NCBI GenBank assembly: GCA_021828475.1
Contig: JAJZIY010000014.1
Coordinates: 1-60,863, forward strand
Direction: 5' to 3'
Length of the DNA: 60,863 nt
Source of the DNA: Actinomycetes bacterium
GTDB lineage: Bacteria; Actinomycetota; Acidimicrobiia; Acidimicrobiales; Palsa-688
Each line of letters begins with the position of its first letter. Position 1 is the stretch's first letter. The notes under the pieces are model-generated. The model had not been told where the DNA came from. It worked only from the letters and a program-made list of their open reading frames with translations, and ran no database searches. Position numbers and translations under genes: made by a program. Shown in pieces: positions 33,544-41,618 of the stretch.

Positions 33544-33891
33544 CTAGTTGGCATCAGCGCCAAGAGCCGGGCCAGGGTTCGGGGCCGTCGGTCCGGCCGG
33601 AGGCGTGGGTGCCGGCCCCGGAGCGACCGGCAGCACCCGGGCGGCGCCAAGACCCGGGGCCTGGTACGGGCGCTGGCCAGGCACCCTCGGCTCGAGCGTC
33701 GGCGGGGAGTACGCTCCCTTGCTCGTGAGGTGCCAACCGTCGCAGCGGGGGCAGCGGTAAGCCCTTACCTCGTTGCGCTTGGCCTTCGAGCTGCTCGCGC
33801 TCTGCGCCAGGGCGAGCAGGGCGCCGACGCGGTCCCCGTAGCGCAGCTTGCCGGAGGGACAGCTGCGGCCCGCGTGACGGCCCGCCGTCAT
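33544..33891 (-). CDS. small zinc-ribbon-like protein
   Basis: A 115-residue protein. The N-terminal half reads CPSGKLRYGD, ALLALAQSA, then RAYRCPRCDGWHLTS; the CPxC and leading Cys plus His suggest a zinc ribbon, a pattern seen in many small actinobacterial proteins of unknown role. The C-terminal 60 residues are Pro/Gly-rich and disordered. The ATG overlaps the stop of the B2-like gene (ATGA), so the two are translated together. Role unknown; possibly a nucleic-acid-binding accessory. Confidence 0.65.
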   Translation of the reverse strand: MTAGRHAGRSCPSGKLRYGDRVGALLALAQSASSSKAKRNEVRAYRCPRCDGWHLTSKGAYSPPTLEPRVPGQRPYQAPGLGAARVLPVAPGPAPTPPAGPTAPNPGPALGADAN

Positions 33892-34283
33892 GGCAGCTGT
33901 CCCGATGCCCTTGCACGCCGCCGGGGCTCGGGGGGCGGCATCCGGTGGATCTCGTGGTACCGCTGGGGCGACACGCGATCGGTGCCGTCCACCCAGGCAT
34001 GCGCCGGTTGGGTACGCATCCCGTCCAGGGGCACGCCTATGACCACGTCGCGCATGGAGCCCTGGGATGCCAGCCACGCCTGCTGGACGAGGGCTCGCTC
34101 GAGGCAGGTCGGCTCGAGGCGGTGGAGCGCGCCCATCACCCCGAGCCCTGCCCTGGGGCCGAGGCGGGGCGGGGGCAAGGCCCGCGCCCTCACTCCGTCC
34201 CTCTTGAGCTGGCGTCTCACCATCCAGGCGGCGACGGTCGCCCAGGCAGCCCCCAGCAGCACCGACGGGCGCAACCTCCACAT
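33888..34283 (-). CDS. lasso-peptide B2-like (transglutaminase-fold) protease
   Basis: A 131-residue protein of the Transglut_core3 / lasso B2 family (PF13471). The signature PTCLERALVQQAWLASQG gives catalytic Cys60, VVIGVPLDG the following strand, and AHAWVDG the catalytic His95 with acidic residues at 99 and 102. Lasso B2 proteins cut the leader from the precursor. It lacks a visible B1 partner (RRE/PqqD-like) and there is no asparagine-synthetase-like cyclase in the window. It is followed by a Zn-ribbon gene, an ABC exporter and a nucleotidyltransferase on the same strand. A leader-peptide-processing role is inferred. Confidence 0.75.
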   Translation of the reverse strand: MWRLRPSVLLGAAWATVAAWMVRRQLKRDGVRARALPPPRLGPRAGLGVMGALHRLEPTCLERALVQQAWLASQGSMRDVVIGVPLDGMRTQPAHAWVDGTDRVSPQRYHEIHRMPPPEPRRRARASGQLP

Positions 34284-34480
34284 GCGCCGGTCATGGTACC
34301 AACCTGCTGCTCACAGCTCCGACAGGTTGGCGGCCATGCCGGCTTCCAGCGGGCATGCCGACATCCAAGCGACGGCCGGCACAGCGCACGCGCCCCGGAG
34401 CGCCTGCTCCGCCGGCGTTCAGCCTGCGGGTACTCCGCGTCCGTCACGTGGTCGCCCCACGCCGTCTTCCTGCCGTCAGC

Positions 34481-35371
34481 TCACCGTTCCCCCTTGCCCG
34501 TCCACCTGAAGGTCCTGGCCGCCAGGACCAAGCCGACGGCGCACCAGGCCGCGAGCACGAGAGCCGTCTGGGCGTGGTCCCACCCCCGCGTCGGCTCGAT
34601 GTGGACGAAGTACTGGGGCAGCAGGGCAGAACGGTAGCCTTGCGCGATCCAGCGGAGCGGGAAGATGCCGGCGAGGTCGTAGATGGTCTTCGACAGCGAC
34701 GTGAAGGGCACGAAGACCCCCGAGAGGAACTCGAGCACGAGCAGGGGCAGGTTGGCGACGGGAGCAGCGGAGCGAGCCGAGCGGGGCAGGCTGCTGAACG
34801 CCAGGCCCACCAGCGCCATGGATACCGCGCCCAGCACTGTCACCCATACGAAGGTGAACCACCGCCACGGAGTGGCCGGGAACTGCACGTTGTAGACGAA
34901 GTGCCCGAAGAGCAGCAGGACGGCCGTCTCCAGGGCGCACGTCGTGAGGACCATGAGGGCCTTGCCCATGAAATATGCGGTGCGCGGCATCGGCGTGCCT
35001 GCCAGGCGTTTGAGGGTGCCGTTCTCGCGCTCCCCGGCCACCACAACGGCCAGGTTGAGGAAGCAGGTGGACGCCACGCCGCCGGCCAGCAGGCCTGTCG
35101 TGTAGATCTGGCTGTACGCGACAGAGGTTCCCCTTACCCGGTCGGTGAATATCGAAGCCAGCAGGATGAGCATGACCACGGGCAGGGCGAGCGTGAAACC
35201 CACGGCATCGCGGCTGCGGAAAAACTGGAGCAGCTCGACCCTGGCCCGCGAGAGGCTGGCACGAACCAGCCGGGAGGCGGCACCGGCGGAGGAGGCTGCC
35301 CCCCGTGTTGCCATCCCTGCGGTGGCCATCGCCCCACCGGGCACATCGGGGGCCGAAGTCGTCCGGCTCAT
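34481..35371 (-). CDS. ABC-2 type transporter permease
   Basis: A 296-residue membrane protein with a cytoplasmic N-terminal helix (RVELLQFFRSRDAV) and six predicted helices. It carries the AGERENGTLKRLAGTPMPR segment typical of ABC-2 drug exporters and the LSGVFVPFTSLS loop. The ATG overlaps the stop of the ATPase gene upstream (ATGA), forming a two-gene exporter. It is at the upstream end of the minus-strand block that holds the B2-like protein, so it could confer immunity or provide a second export route; an independent drug-efflux role is equally possible. Confidence 0.88.
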   Translation of the reverse strand: MSRTTSAPDVPGGAMATAGMATRGAASSAGAASRLVRASLSRARVELLQFFRSRDAVGFTLALPVVMLILLASIFTDRVRGTSVAYSQIYTTGLLAGGVASTCFLNLAVVVAGERENGTLKRLAGTPMPRTAYFMGKALMVLTTCALETAVLLLFGHFVYNVQFPATPWRWFTFVWVTVLGAVSMALVGLAFSSLPRSARSAAPVANLPLLVLEFLSGVFVPFTSLSKTIYDLAGIFPLRWIAQGYRSALLPQYFVHIEPTRGWDHAQTALVLAAWCAVGLVLAARTFRWTGKGER

Positions 35372-36249
35372 CGCTCTGCTCCCTCGGGCGCACCGGGGAG
35401 CTCGGCGCCGATCAGGCGTAGGTAGACGTCTTCCAGGCTTGGCCTGGTGACGGTGAGGCGGGGCACCTCACCCCCGAAAGCGGCTTCCAGCTCACGCACC
35501 AGGGCCGTCGGCCGCTCCGTCGTGCGCCGTTGCCAGCCACCGGGGCCAAGCCAGCGAACCTCGGCTGCCGCCTCCTGGCGCCCTCCGAGCTCGCTGGGCC
35601 GGCCCGTGGCCACGACCCGCCCCAGGTTGACCACCGCCACCCGGTCGGCGAGCGCCTCCGCCTCCTCCAGGTAGTGGGTGGTGAGCAGCACGCTGGTGCC
35701 TTCCCTGGTCAGGTCGCGCACCACGTCCCAGAACTGGCGCCGCGCCTCGGGGTCGAACCCTGTCGTCGGCTCGTCCAGGAACACCAGCTCCGGCCGCCCC
35801 ACGATCCCCAGGGCGACGTCCAGGCGGCGACGCTGGCCCCCCGACAGCGAACGGACGTAGGCGCCGGCCTTGGTCGTCAGGCCGACGCGCTCGATCACTT
35901 CGGCGGGCGGCGCCGGGCGCGGGTAGAAGGAGGCGAAGTGGCCAACGCACTCGGCCACGGTCAGGTCGACGACGTCCTCGTTGCTCTGCAGGACGATGCC
36001 GCGCCGGGCCCGCCAGGCCCGGCCCGCCCTCTCGGGGTCCTCACCCAGCACCCGGACCTCCCCGGCGTCCCGGCGGCGGTAACCCTCCAGGATCTCGACC
36101 GTGGTGGTCTTGCCCGCGCCATTGGGCCCGAGCAGCGAGAGCACTTCGCCCTGGTCCATCGCGAGGTCGAGCCCGTCCACGGCGACCGTACCGCGGTAGG
36201 CCTTGCGCAACCCGGCGACCTCGACAACTTTGGTTCCAGCCACCCTCAC
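35368..36249 (-). CDS. ABC transporter ATP-binding protein (drug/lipid exporter type)
   Basis: A 293-residue ATPase. Walker A GPNGAGKT, signature SLSGGQRRR, Walker B LVFLDEPTTGFDP and switch His in TTHYLEEAEALAD are all intact. The C-terminal extension (about 80 residues) resembles that of DrrA/CcmA-type exporters. The frame is open upstream, but only to TTG; GTG at 36249 is preferred. It pairs with the ABC-2 permease through a 4-bp overlap. Confidence 0.88.
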   Translation of the reverse strand: MRVAGTKVVEVAGLRKAYRGTVAVDGLDLAMDQGEVLSLLGPNGAGKTTTVEILEGYRRRDAGEVRVLGEDPERAGRAWRARRGIVLQSNEDVVDLTVAECVGHFASFYPRPAPPAEVIERVGLTTKAGAYVRSLSGGQRRRLDVALGIVGRPELVFLDEPTTGFDPEARRQFWDVVRDLTREGTSVLLTTHYLEEAEALADRVAVVNLGRVVATGRPSELGGRQEAAAEVRWLGPGGWQRRTTERPTALVRELEAAFGGEVPRLTVTRPSLEDVYLRLIGAELPGAPEGAER

Positions 36250-36327
36250 AGCTTGTACCACCCCGGCACCCGGCGTCTTGCGCCGCAAGTCGGTCAGCGG
36301 CTCTGCCCTGCAGTGGGCCCGCCCGCC

Positions 36328-37035
36328 TCAGCCGAACATGCGAAGCCACTGCTCGCGAGCCATACGCCCGAGGACGGCGTTGGCTGTCTTCACCCGCTCC
36401 ATCGGCGCGCTCGCATCCTCGGAGTAGTGGTGGCCGGGCCAGAGCACCAGGCGGCCAGGCAGGCTGGCCAGGCGCTGCATGCTCGTGTACATGGCATCGG
36501 GGTCCGCCCCGGGCAGGTCAGTGCGCCCGCAGCCGTCGAGGAAGAGGGTGTCGCCCGACACCAGGTTGTCCCCCACCTCGAAACACTGGCTCCCGGGTGT
36601 GTGGCCGGGCGTGTGCAGCAGGCGCACGGGCACCGAACCGACCTCCACGACGTCGCCGTCGGCGTGGCCGACCAGCGACGAGACAGGAGCGCCGGCCATC
36701 TCGTGGGCCCAGGGGATCTCCTCTTTCTGTACGTGCACCGGCACGTCCACCCTGGCCAGCAGCTCCACCAGCCCCTCTATGCGGTGGTCGAAGATCTCGC
36801 CTCCGACATGGTCGGCGTGGTAGTGGGTCGCCAGGGCCCCGACGACCCTCATGTCCCTGGCGCCTGCCCAGGCGAGGATCCCGCCTATGTCGTAGGCCGG
36901 GTCCACCACCACCACGTCACGGGTGAGCTCGTCGCCGATCAGGTAGGCGTGGTTGCGCATGGTGGCGGCGAACCTGTCCCCGACGGCGAAGTCCCGGCCG
37001 GCGAGCAGCTGGTGGAAGAGGAGGCCTTCAGGCAT
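36328..37035 (-). CDS. MBL-fold hydrolase (glyoxalase II / persulfide dioxygenase-like)
   Basis: A 235-residue metallo-beta-lactamase-fold protein. The metal motif is THYHADHVGG (HxHxDH), followed by LLHTPGHTPGSQCF with the third His, LVSGDTLFLDGCGRTDLPG with the bridging Asp, and a late WPGHHYSED His. GRTDLPG resembles ETHE1-type persulfide dioxygenases, which oxidise thiol persulfides and in actinobacteria may use mycothiol. The ATG at 37035 is preferred over 37044 because TACCAT ends 7 nt before it. It is divergent from mca, another thiol gene. Confidence 0.8.
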   Translation of the reverse strand: MPEGLLFHQLLAGRDFAVGDRFAATMRNHAYLIGDELTRDVVVVDPAYDIGGILAWAGARDMRVVGALATHYHADHVGGEIFDHRIEGLVELLARVDVPVHVQKEEIPWAHEMAGAPVSSLVGHADGDVVEVGSVPVRLLHTPGHTPGSQCFEVGDNLVSGDTLFLDGCGRTDLPGADPDAMYTSMQRLASLPGRLVLWPGHHYSEDASAPMERVKTANAVLGRMAREQWLRMFG

Positions 37036-37197
37036 GGCCACCATGGTAGGAGCGGCGTTGCCAGGGCTCGCTGGCTACATGAGCGGGCTGCCTTCGGCCG
37101 CGGCTCGCCGGTGCACGAGCAGGCGCCGGACGGCCCGAAGGCACATGGCAGCTCCAAGGGCGCCCGCGTGACTTCGCAGGGCCTTAAATTGGGTGGG

Positions 37198-38073
37198 ATG
37201 AGCGACGACCTGTGCCTCTTGAGCGTCCACGCCCACCCCGACGACGAGTCGTCCAAGGGCGCCTCCACGGTAGCCATGTACCGCGCCCAGGGCGTCCGGT
37301 GCGTGCTGGTTTGCTGCACGGGGGGCGAGGAGGGAGACATCCTCAACCCGGCCATGGACCGCCCGGACGTGAGGGCCGACCTCGCCCGAGTCCGCCGCGA
37401 CGAGCTGGCCAGGGCGGCCGAGATCATCGGCTACAACGAGGTTGTGATGCTCGGCTACCGTGACTCCGGCATGCCGGGGACGCCCGCCAACGAGCGCCCG
37501 GACTGCTTTGCCCGTGCCGGCGTCGGAGAGGCCACAGGCCGCCTGGTCGAGATCGTGCGACGGGAGAGGCCCCAGGTGATGCTCGTCTACCCGGCGCTCC
37601 AGTCGATGTACCCGCACCCGGACCACATACGGGCACACGAGGTCGGCCTGGCCGCCTTCCTGGCGGCAGGCGACCCCGGTGCGTTCCCCGAAGCGGGCAA
37701 CCCCTGGCAACCGCAGAAGCTCTACTACATGCTCTGGTCGAAGAAGCGCCAGCTGGCGACCATGGAGAAGTTCAAGGAGCTGGGGCTGGAGCTGCCCTGG
37801 ACGGACGAGCGTCTCGAGGCCATGGCCAACGCCCCGCAGGAGGATGTGACCACAGAGCTCGACGTGTCCGCATGGGCCTCGGTGCGCGACAAGGCCCTGC
37901 GGGCGCACGCCACCCAGGTGGACCCGGCTTCGCCGTTCTGGTTCGGCCTGCCCGACGACGTCAAGGCCGAGCTGGGGCACTGGGACGACTACCACCTCGC
38001 CTACAACCACACCAGCTCCACCCCCCCCGAGGACGACCTCTTCGCCGGTATCCGGGAGAGGGCTGCGTTGTGA
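37198..38073 (+). CDS. mca: mycothiol S-conjugate amidase Mca
   Basis: A 291-residue LmbE-like zinc amidase. The HAHPDDESSKGAS motif (about 11-23) supplies His13 and Asp16, and PHPDHIRAHEVG the third zinc His. The C-terminal WFGLPDDV segment is typical of Mca rather than MshB. It cleaves mycothiol S-conjugates of drugs or toxins to a mercapturic acid that is exported, leaving GlcN-Ins. This marks a mycothiol-using actinobacterium. Starts at ATG 37198 (TAAATT ends 7 nt upstream). The SCP2-like gene overlaps its stop (GTGA). Confidence 0.9.
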   Translation: MSDDLCLLSVHAHPDDESSKGASTVAMYRAQGVRCVLVCCTGGEEGDILNPAMDRPDVRADLARVRRDELARAAEIIGYNEVVMLGYRDSGMPGTPANERPDCFARAGVGEATGRLVEIVRRERPQVMLVYPALQSMYPHPDHIRAHEVGLAAFLAAGDPGAFPEAGNPWQPQKLYYMLWSKKRQLATMEKFKELGLELPWTDERLEAMANAPQEDVTTELDVSAWASVRDKALRAHATQVDPASPFWFGLPDDVKAELGHWDDYHLAYNHTSSTPPEDDLFAGIRERAAL

Positions 38074-38441
38074 GCCCGGCAGTGGTCTGCTTCCAGATCG
38101 GCGACACCGGACGCCAGCGGTCACGGCGCCCGGGAGCCCCGGACGGGCCTGGACGGGCGGGCTCCCTGCTCTGGAGCTGCGAGTGGTCGGAGGACGGGCC
38201 GGGCCAACCCCGCCCGGGCTGCGATGGCGAGCCCGCCCTCAGCCTCCTGCTGAGCCCGGACGACGCCGACCTGGTCGGTCGCGGTGAGCTGGCACCGAGC
38301 GTGGCCTTCATGCAGGGGCGCCTGAAGACAACCGGCGACAACGGCCTGCTGCTGCGCGTACTGGCGTGGACGGCGCGCCCGGCGTTCGCTGACGCCCTGG
38401 AGCAGTGGCGGCAAGCCCTGGCCGGGCCCCCCGCTCCCTAG
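38070..38441 (+). CDS. small SCP2-like sterol-carrier-type protein
   Basis: A 123-residue protein. The C-terminal half resembles SCP2-like domains: LSLLLSPDDADLVGRG, then SVAFMQGRLKTTGDNGLLL, where FMQGRLKxxGD is a characteristic element. The N-terminal third is variable and Arg/Gly-rich. It starts with GTG overlapping the mca stop, so it is translationally coupled to mca and may help with hydrophobic thiol conjugates, which is only inference. Its stop overlaps the convergent immunity-like gene by 4 bp. Confidence 0.6.
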   Translation: MSPAVVCFQIGDTGRQRSRRPGAPDGPGRAGSLLWSCEWSEDGPGQPRPGCDGEPALSLLLSPDDADLVGRGELAPSVAFMQGRLKTTGDNGLLLRVLAWTARPAFADALEQWRQALAGPPAP

Positions 38442-39022
38442 TGGCCTGACGCAGGCTCGGGACCGGTACTCCCCTGGCCGGGCTGGCCAGGCCCGCCGAG
38501 ACCTGCTTGGAGCGCGCGGACGATGGCGCCGAGTTGGCCGGAAGCGAGCAGACCGGGCCCGAGAGGGCCTGAGGAGTTGTCACCGACGGGCGGCAGGGCT
38601 CGAATGGCGGCCCGGACCTCGGCCGTCATGTGGGCGAGCTGCCAGCGGATCTCGCCGTCGACCACCTCTGGCCGGTCAGGAGCAGCAAGGCCGGCCGCCA
38701 TGGCTGCGTACGCTGCGGCGCCCAGGGCGTGCGCACCCATGTGACAGACGCCGACGGCTTGGCCGGCCGCGCGGGCGGCTGCGGCGGCGACGGGAGATTT
38801 CAGCTCGCCCGCCGGGACGCCCCCTACGAAGCGGCGGCGGATCTCCTCGGCCGTGCCGAGCTCCCCCCGGGCGAACGCCCGGGCCCGTGCGATTGCGGCA
38901 CGCGGGCGACCGTCGGACGGGGCTTCGGCCTCGAACAGGGCCAGGGCCCGCTTGGCGCAGTCGGCCGCCCATGCAGCGACAAGGCGCCTATCGGCCTCGC
39001 TGAGCGTTTGCGGCGACCTCAT
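38438..39022 (-). CDS. putative immunity-like protein (Imm5-like helical family)
   Basis: A 194-residue, Ala-rich helical protein. It opens LSEADRRLVAAWAADCAKRALALFE, then RARAFARGELGTAEEIRR, and later VGVCHMGAHALGAAAYAAMA; this order matches a family annotated as putative immunity protein. No toxin gene is adjacent, so the immunity role is not supported by context. The ATG at 39022 is preferred to an upstream TTG. The last 40 residues are Gly/Pro-rich. Confidence 0.6.
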   Translation of the reverse strand: MRSPQTLSEADRRLVAAWAADCAKRALALFEAEAPSDGRPRAAIARARAFARGELGTAEEIRRRFVGGVPAGELKSPVAAAAARAAGQAVGVCHMGAHALGAAAYAAMAAGLAAPDRPEVVDGEIRWQLAHMTAEVRAAIRALPPVGDNSSGPLGPGLLASGQLGAIVRALQAGLGGPGQPGQGSTGPEPASGH

Positions 39023-39062
39023 GACCCACTCCAAGCGGCCTTACCACCAGCCCTGTGGCTAC

Positions 39063-39545
39063 CTACCAGTCGCGCCCTCCGGCAGCCCGCAGCCGCTCGG
39101 GGCGCTCGTCGAGGTGCTCGAACGGGTCGGCGAACAACTCGGCCAGAGTCGCCTCCGTGCGGTCCGCCGAGCCGATGAAGGCCGAGTTGATCTCCCGCTC
39201 GGCCAGCAGGCGCCGGTTGTGGAAGAGCACCGCCAGGTAGGCGCACACCAGGGGTAACAACGCCACCACCACCCACCAGGCCACTGTCGAGCCCGTAGCC
39301 ACCGCGGCCAGGGCCGGCACCGCCAGCGCCACGGCCATGACCGCCAAGACCTGCCGGCGGCGTACCGCCGCCCTCGAGGGCCCTCGCACGGGCAACCGGG
39401 TCGGCACCGCCATCTGGCCCGGCTCGGCCACGGTACGCTGACGGGCCGCATCGGCCATCTGGCGGGCGGCCATCGAGGACACCACCGCCGCATACCCCCT
39501 GGGAGCCATTTGGTCACGGCGAAGCCACGGTCGGTAGTTAGGCAC
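39063..39545 (-). CDS. two-helix membrane protein, function unknown
   Basis: A 160-residue protein. The N-terminal 70 residues are basic and probably cytoplasmic (PNYRPWLRRDQMAPRG), two hydrophobic helices follow at about 65-105, and an acidic helical tail with FADPFEHLDE ends it. GTG at 39545 has GGAGAGAGGG just upstream. The pattern is seen in actinobacterial membrane proteins of unknown function. It precedes the immunity-like gene on the same strand by about 40 bp and may be cotranscribed. Confidence 0.6.
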   Translation of the reverse strand: MPNYRPWLRRDQMAPRGYAAVVSSMAARQMADAARQRTVAEPGQMAVPTRLPVRGPSRAAVRRRQVLAVMAVALAVPALAAVATGSTVAWWVVVALLPLVCAYLAVLFHNRRLLAEREINSAFIGSADRTEATLAELFADPFEHLDERPERLRAAGGRDW

Positions 39546-39872
39546 AGCCCTCTCTCCTCTTTTCGGAGACAGCTTCACAAGGCGCAGAACAGGCGCCCCC
39601 AAACTGCACCTGCAGGTCTCCTGAACGGGACGACTTGACTGCAGGCAAGTTAGCCCCCCTCTTTCAGCCCGTCAAGCGCCGCGGAGAAAATGGCCGCATT
39701 CGGGAGCTTTGTGCAGCCTGGCGCAGCGGCTCCGCGCAGCCTGGCGCAGCGGCTCCGCGCAGCCTGGCGAACGACCCTGGTCGCCCAGGCGGCTCGGCTC
39801 GTGTCGGCATGGAGGGTGAACTCAGGCGACCGTGGCGGGCCCTGGCGGCTCCGGGGCTGGCAGGATGTAGGC
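39546..39872. other. 327-bp divergent intergenic region with a 23-bp repeat
   Basis: Separates the membrane-protein gene (minus) and the cupin gene (plus). At 39713-39769 a 23-bp unit (starting GCAGCCTGGCGCAGC) occurs twice plus 11 bp of a third copy. A palindrome ACCTGCAGGT lies at 39608-39617 and a TTGACT box at 39634-39639. No gene is supported here. Confidence 0.6.
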
Positions 39873-40349
39873 GTGACCGACCACCCGCTGCCGCCGCCTC
39901 CCCCACGGCCGCTCGGCCCGGGCGAGGGCTACGAGCACTACGTGGCCCGGGGCAGCCACATGTGGTTCAAGGCCGTCGCCTCGATGGACGGTGGCGACCT
40001 GTCCCTGATGGAGCGCACTCTCCCAGCAGGTGGGCGCCAACCCCCGGCCCACCGCCACACCAATTGCAGCGAGGCCTACTTCGTGCTCGATGGCACGGTC
40101 AGCGTCAGGGTCGAGGACGAGACATCCCAGCTCGGCCCGGGCGGGTCCGTGCTAGTGCCCCGCGGTGTGGCCCACACCTTCGGCAATACCTCCGACCTGC
40201 CGGCCAGGCTGATCGTCGTCCATGCACCCGCCATGGACGCCTACTTCGCCGGCCTCCACGAGCTGTGGTCACGCAGCCAACCCCCGAGCAGGGACGAGGA
40301 GCGGGCCTTGATGTCCCGTTTCGGCATGACACCGGTGACGGAGGAGTGA
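39873..40349 (+). CDS. cupin-domain protein
   Basis: A 158-residue single-domain cupin. Motif 1 is PAHRHTNCSEAYFVLDGTVSV, with the His-x-His and Glu metal ligands, and motif 2 PRGVAHTFGN with the last His. The N-terminus is Pro-rich. Such proteins are metal-dependent dioxygenases, isomerases or sugar-binding sensors; the exact reaction is not apparent. Start is GTG at 39873, with CAGGAT ending 6 nt upstream (leaderless). Confidence 0.8.
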   Translation: MTDHPLPPPPPRPLGPGEGYEHYVARGSHMWFKAVASMDGGDLSLMERTLPAGGRQPPAHRHTNCSEAYFVLDGTVSVRVEDETSQLGPGGSVLVPRGVAHTFGNTSDLPARLIVVHAPAMDAYFAGLHELWSRSQPPSRDEERALMSRFGMTPVTEE

Positions 40350-40508
40350 GCCCGTGCTTCCGGGCGGCTGCGAGCACTGAGCGCCAGGTGCAACCCCCTG
40401 GGCGTTGAACGCCGCCCTCAATCCGGGCTGGTCGAGCCCCGGTGCGGCCCTGCTGGCCATGACAGGGTCACGGCACTGTGACCGGGACCGTGCCCTGACG
40501 GCCACCGC

Positions 40509-40967
40509 TCAGTCGAGGTAGAGCCTGAAAGCCAACGCCGATGTCTCGAACCCGAGCGCCCGGTAGAACTCGTGGGCGCCGAGACGGTGCTGGCGCGATG
40601 CGAGTTGCACCTTGTAGCAGCCAGCAGCACGGCACCGCACCACCACCTCTTGCATCAGCGCCCGGCCCACCCCCCGGCGCCGGAAGCGCTCGCACACCAC
40701 CACGTGCTCGACGACGGCCCACGGGCGGCCGCCGTGGGTCAGGCCGGCAAGAACGCACAGGTCGGCGGTCCCGGCCACCGTGCCGTCAACCGTCGCCACC
40801 AGCAAAGCGCGCCCCGTCTGGGCCTGCACCTCCCGCAGGAGCCTTTGCGCTTGCGCCGGTGAGGCTGGCTCCGAGCCGGGACGTCCTTCACCCAGCTCGC
40901 GGTACAGGCCCAGCAGGCCGTCCAAGTCTTCAGCGCAAGCAGGCCGGACACAACAGGTAGGGCTCAT
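40509..40967 (-). CDS. GNAT-family N-acetyltransferase
   Basis: A 152-residue GNAT protein. VEHVVVCERFRRRGVGRALM contains the acetyl-CoA pyrophosphate loop R-R-x-G-V-G-R, followed by CYKVQLASRQHRLGAHEFYRALGF, the family C-terminus. The N-terminus (RPACAEDLDGLLGLYREL) is normal, so length is complete. The acceptor is unknown. CAGACT ends 6 nt before the ATG, so the mRNA is probably leaderless. Confidence 0.85.
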   Translation of the reverse strand: MSPTCCVRPACAEDLDGLLGLYRELGEGRPGSEPASPAQAQRLLREVQAQTGRALLVATVDGTVAGTADLCVLAGLTHGGRPWAVVEHVVVCERFRRRGVGRALMQEVVVRCRAAGCYKVQLASRQHRLGAHEFYRALGFETSALAFRLYLD

Positions 40968-41417
40968 GCCCCCAGTCTGCCGGACCGGCGTGGGCGCCCG
41001 ACCGGGAGCCCCGACCAGCCTCTCGCGGAGGGTACCGGAAATTCGGTGGCGGGCCTGGCTGGACGAGAGCAAGATGGGCCCGGCCCATCGAGCCAGGAGG
41101 TGCCGCAACATGATCCTCGAACTGAAAGACGGCGTGCGGCACCTTGGTGGCGTGATATCGGCCCGGTCGCGCCACTGAGCGCCGACAGCCACTGCCCCCT
41201 CTGCTGAGGGGGACCTCGCCCGCCCTGGGCACGCACGAACCAACCCCCTGCACGCGAAGCAGCGCCGCGGCCATCACCCGACGGCCGTCCAGCTGTGGTT
41301 GCCGTCCTGCCGCCGGGGCTCTTGCGCTCGCGAGCGCGTCCCCGGTGTCTCTCCAGTCGCACTGCAAAGCCTTCAACGAGCGCGCCGGCTGGCGCAAGGC
41401 CCCGATCGGAGCGAGCC
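40968..41417. other. 450-bp region with hairpins and a possible 22-codon ORF
   Basis: No standard gene. At 41073-41089 lies an inverted repeat GATGGGC-CCG-GCCCATC; AGGAGG follows, then a 22-codon frame (41110-41178, MILELKDGVRHLGG...). A second hairpin CCCCCTC-TGCT-GAGGGGG lies at 41195-41212, without a T-run. The ribosome site and the flanking hairpins are suggestive of a small peptide or a regulatory leader, but there is no direct support. Confidence 0.35.
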
Positions 41418-41618
41418 GTGTTCAACAACCCCCACCTGCTGCTCCTCGCAGCCAGGCACTACCAACGTGAAACGCTCGAAAGAGCGACGCACCAGGCCAC
41501 GGCCCAGGTGCTCGCCGGCTCGCGCCCGCGCCGGCTCCTTCGCACCCTGCTCCGAGCCAACGGGTCGGCGCAACCCGCCCCGCCGGCCCGGCCGTCGCGC
41601 CGGACCGGCGTCAGCTGA
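41418..41618 (+). CDS. small basic protein, hypothetical
   Basis: A 66-residue product: an N-terminal amphipathic helix ([21 protein letters not shown]) followed by a basic, Arg/Pro-rich tail. Short proteins with a similar N-terminus are common in actinobacteria and have no known role. GTG at 41418 has GGAG about 8 nt upstream. Its last 8 bp overlap the convergent DsbA-fold gene. Confidence 0.45.
   Translation: MFNNPHLLLLAARHYQRETLERATHQATAQVLAGSRPRRLLRTLLRANGSAQPAPPARPSRRTGVS

Noticed and set aside
29633-34283. Complete lasso-peptide cluster
   Set aside because: B2-like protease and exporter are present, but the cyclase, the B1/RRE protein and a convincing precursor are not.
38438-39022. 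Toxin-immunity pair
   Set aside because: Only the immunity-like family member is seen; neighbouring genes are not toxins.
16741-39769. CRISPR array from the short tandem repeats
   Set aside because: Repeats are 8-23 bp, directly adjacent without spacers, and only 2-3 copies.
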